Part shown: piece after piece, positions 62,969 to 64,000 of the stretch
Numbering within the stretch: the first letter of the stretch is position 1
How the letters are laid out: every line of letters starts with the position of its first letter
Assembly (NCBI RefSeq): GCF_947387515.1
Contig: NZ_CANDOB010000002.1
Span: forward strand, 1,302,001-1,366,000
DNA length: 64,000 nt
Direction of reading: 5' to 3'
From: Alkalihalobacillus sp. CinArs1
Lineage (GTDB): Bacteria; Bacillota; Bacilli; Bacillales; Guptibacillaceae
The notes under the pieces: model-generated
Seen by the model: only the letters and a program-made list of their open reading frames with translations
The model's database searches: none
What the model was told of the DNA's origin: nothing
Program-made: the position numbers and the translations under genes

Positions 62969-64000
62969 TTGATAGAAAAATTTATTCGTAATGAGCGTGA
63001 AGAAAAACTTCATCATTTAGCGCAGGATTTAAGTGAAGAGTTACAGGAATTCGCATCGAAAATCGATGAAGAAGCGAGTATTCCAACATCGATTCTAGAT
63101 CGGTTCAGAACATCTGGTTACTCAGCGCTACCTGTTCCAAAGCAATATGGTGGAGAAGACCTTTCTTTATATGAGCTTGTTTTAATTCAAGAAGAGCTAG
63201 GTAAAGGAGAGGGGGCTACTGCGCTTTCGATCGGCTGGCATCTTGGTATTTTGAAAGATCTAAACGATCGACGACCGTGGAACGACATTACATTCGGGAG
63301 ACTTTCTAGAGATGTTGTAGAAGGAACGATCATTAATCGTGCTCAAACAGAGGAAAAGACAGGGGACCCTACGAGAGGTGGGCTACCTGTAACGATTGCT
63401 AAGAGAGTTGATTCAGGATATCGTTTGACAGGTAGAAAGACGTTTACAACTCTTAGTACTCATCTCGATCAGGTGATTGTGAAAGCGACTTTGGAAGACA
63501 GTGAGGAAGCTTGCGATTTCCTCATTTCTATGAAAGATGAAGGAGTTTCTATTGAAGAAACTTGGGATGTAATTGGCATGCGGGGTACGAGGAGTGATGA
63601 TCTTGTTCTTAATGGTGTCCATGTCCCTGCTGAACGATTATTAGAAGTGTATGACAAAGAGCGGAAAACGAAAGCTATACCACCTGGATGGCTGTTGCAT
63701 ATACCTGCGGTTTACCTTGGAATTGCTGAAGCAGCTAAGCAGGAAGCGATCGAATTCGTAAATACGTATCAGCCGAACAGTTTGGATAAACCATTGAGTG
63801 AAGTGCCTCATATTCAAGATAAGATTGGACAGATTTCATTAAAACTATTGAGTGCACGCCATTTTCTATATTCTGTTGCCGATCAATGGGATAAGTATCC
63901 TGAAGAGCGAATGCAGATGCAGTCACAGCTATTCGCTGCGAAACATCAAGCAGTAAACGCGGCAATCGACGTAGTCGACCTTTCTATGAGGATAATCGGT
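62969..64000 (+). CDS. Acyl-CoA dehydrogenase family protein, 5' part
   Basis: The frame opens at TTG 62969 (AAAGGAAGGTG upstream) and runs off the window after 344 codons. Visible: N-terminal helical domain (PKQYGGEDLSLYELVLIQEE), middle beta domain with GYRLTGRKTFTT and the FAD-binding GMRGTRSDDL, then the start of the C-terminal helical domain. FAD-dependent alpha,beta-dehydrogenase of acyl-CoA or a related monooxygenase-type member; the catalytic base is beyond the visible part. It is incomplete at the window edge. Confidence 0.88.
   Translation, partial: MIEKFIRNEREEKLHHLAQDLSEELQEFASKIDEEASIPTSILDRFRTSGYSALPVPKQYGGEDLSLYELVLIQEELGKGEGATALSIGWHLGILKDLNDRRPWNDITFGRLSRDVVEGTIINRAQTEEKTGDPTRGGLPVTIAKRVDSGYRLTGRKTFTTLSTHLDQVIVKATLEDSEEACDFLISMKDEGVSIEETWDVIGMRGTRSDDLVLNGVHVPAERLLEVYDKERKTKAIPPGWLLHIPAVYLGIAEAAKQEAIEFVNTYQPNSLDKPLSEVPHIQDKIGQISLKLLSARHFLYSVADQWDKYPEERMQMQSQLFAAKHQAVNAAIDVVDLSMRIIG

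Noticed and set aside
1..64000. CRISPR array, insertion sequence or prophage
   Set aside because: No regular repeat-spacer pattern, transposase, integrase or phage structural gene was seen.

Overview
The window is a chromosomal segment of a spore-forming Bacillaceae bacterium (Bacillus sensu lato, roughly 40% GC). The evidence is the set of minor small acid-soluble spore protein genes (sspP, sspO, sspN, tlp), a B. subtilis-like gene order (ccdC-yneK ... sspP-sspO-citB-sspN-tlp-yneP-yneQ-yneR), the ypcP/ypdQ/ypeQ/ypeP/ypzA/csp block, kam/yod lysine genes and a glgBCDA operon. I saw no insertion sequence, prophage, rRNA or CRISPR array. Species cannot be fixed from the sequence alone.

Region 1-9.8 kb: after the tail of an MrpB/MnhB-type antiporter subunit, ccdC and yneK comes a complete selenocysteine (Sec) system that B. 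subtilis lacks at this locus. It holds tRNA-Sec (selC), selB, a PhnDEC-like ABC transporter directly behind selB, selD, a SelW/Rdx-type small protein and selA. Two of its genes are themselves selenoproteins read through in-frame TGA codons: SelD (Sec18) and the SelW-like protein (C-x-x-U). Ordinary ORF calling truncates the first and misses the second. The transporter sits inside the Sec cluster and is a candidate selenium-oxyanion importer (inference).

Region 9.8-21.3 kb: spore proteins around the aconitase gene citB, several small hypotheticals, yneP/Q/R, a GDSL/SGNH hydrolase, a UDG-fold protein, then a compact candidate cell-cell signalling locus. That locus encodes a 45-aa exported peptide ending in a PapR-like tail (DDLPYCH), a 31-aa holin-like toxin peptide, and a convergent PlcR-like HTH-TPR (RRNPP) regulator. 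A short-chain dehydrogenase and a lipoprotein follow.

Region 21.4-31.4 kb: D-amino acid aminotransferase, the DEAD-box helicase gene cshA with a structured leader, the two-headed dynamin gene dynA, a rhodanese, patA and a PucR-type regulator. The patA-pucR gap carries long inverted repeats and a perfect DnaA box.

Region 31.5-39.8 kb: lysine catabolism by the beta-lysine/acetyl route. One unit is yodTSRQ-like (aminotransferase, two CoA-transferase subunits, M20 deacylase). The next is ablB-kamR, then kamA-yokU behind a clear sigma-54 promoter, with the sigma-54 activator encoded immediately upstream.

Region 39.9-47.4 kb: small conserved Bacillus proteins, 5'-3' exonuclease, two RNase H-fold proteins, cold-shock protein, formate-THF ligase, thioesterase and CvfB. 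Region 47.5-54.3 kb: a GH15-like glucan hydrolase, then glgB-glgC-glgD-glgA without glgP. Region 54.4-64 kb: EAL protein, AI-2E exporter family protein, lytic transglycosylase, CvfC/HEAT protein, bacilliredoxin, OsmC protein, tRNA hydroxylase TrhO, TelA with an unknown partner, a glutaredoxin, and the 5' part of an acyl-CoA dehydrogenase.
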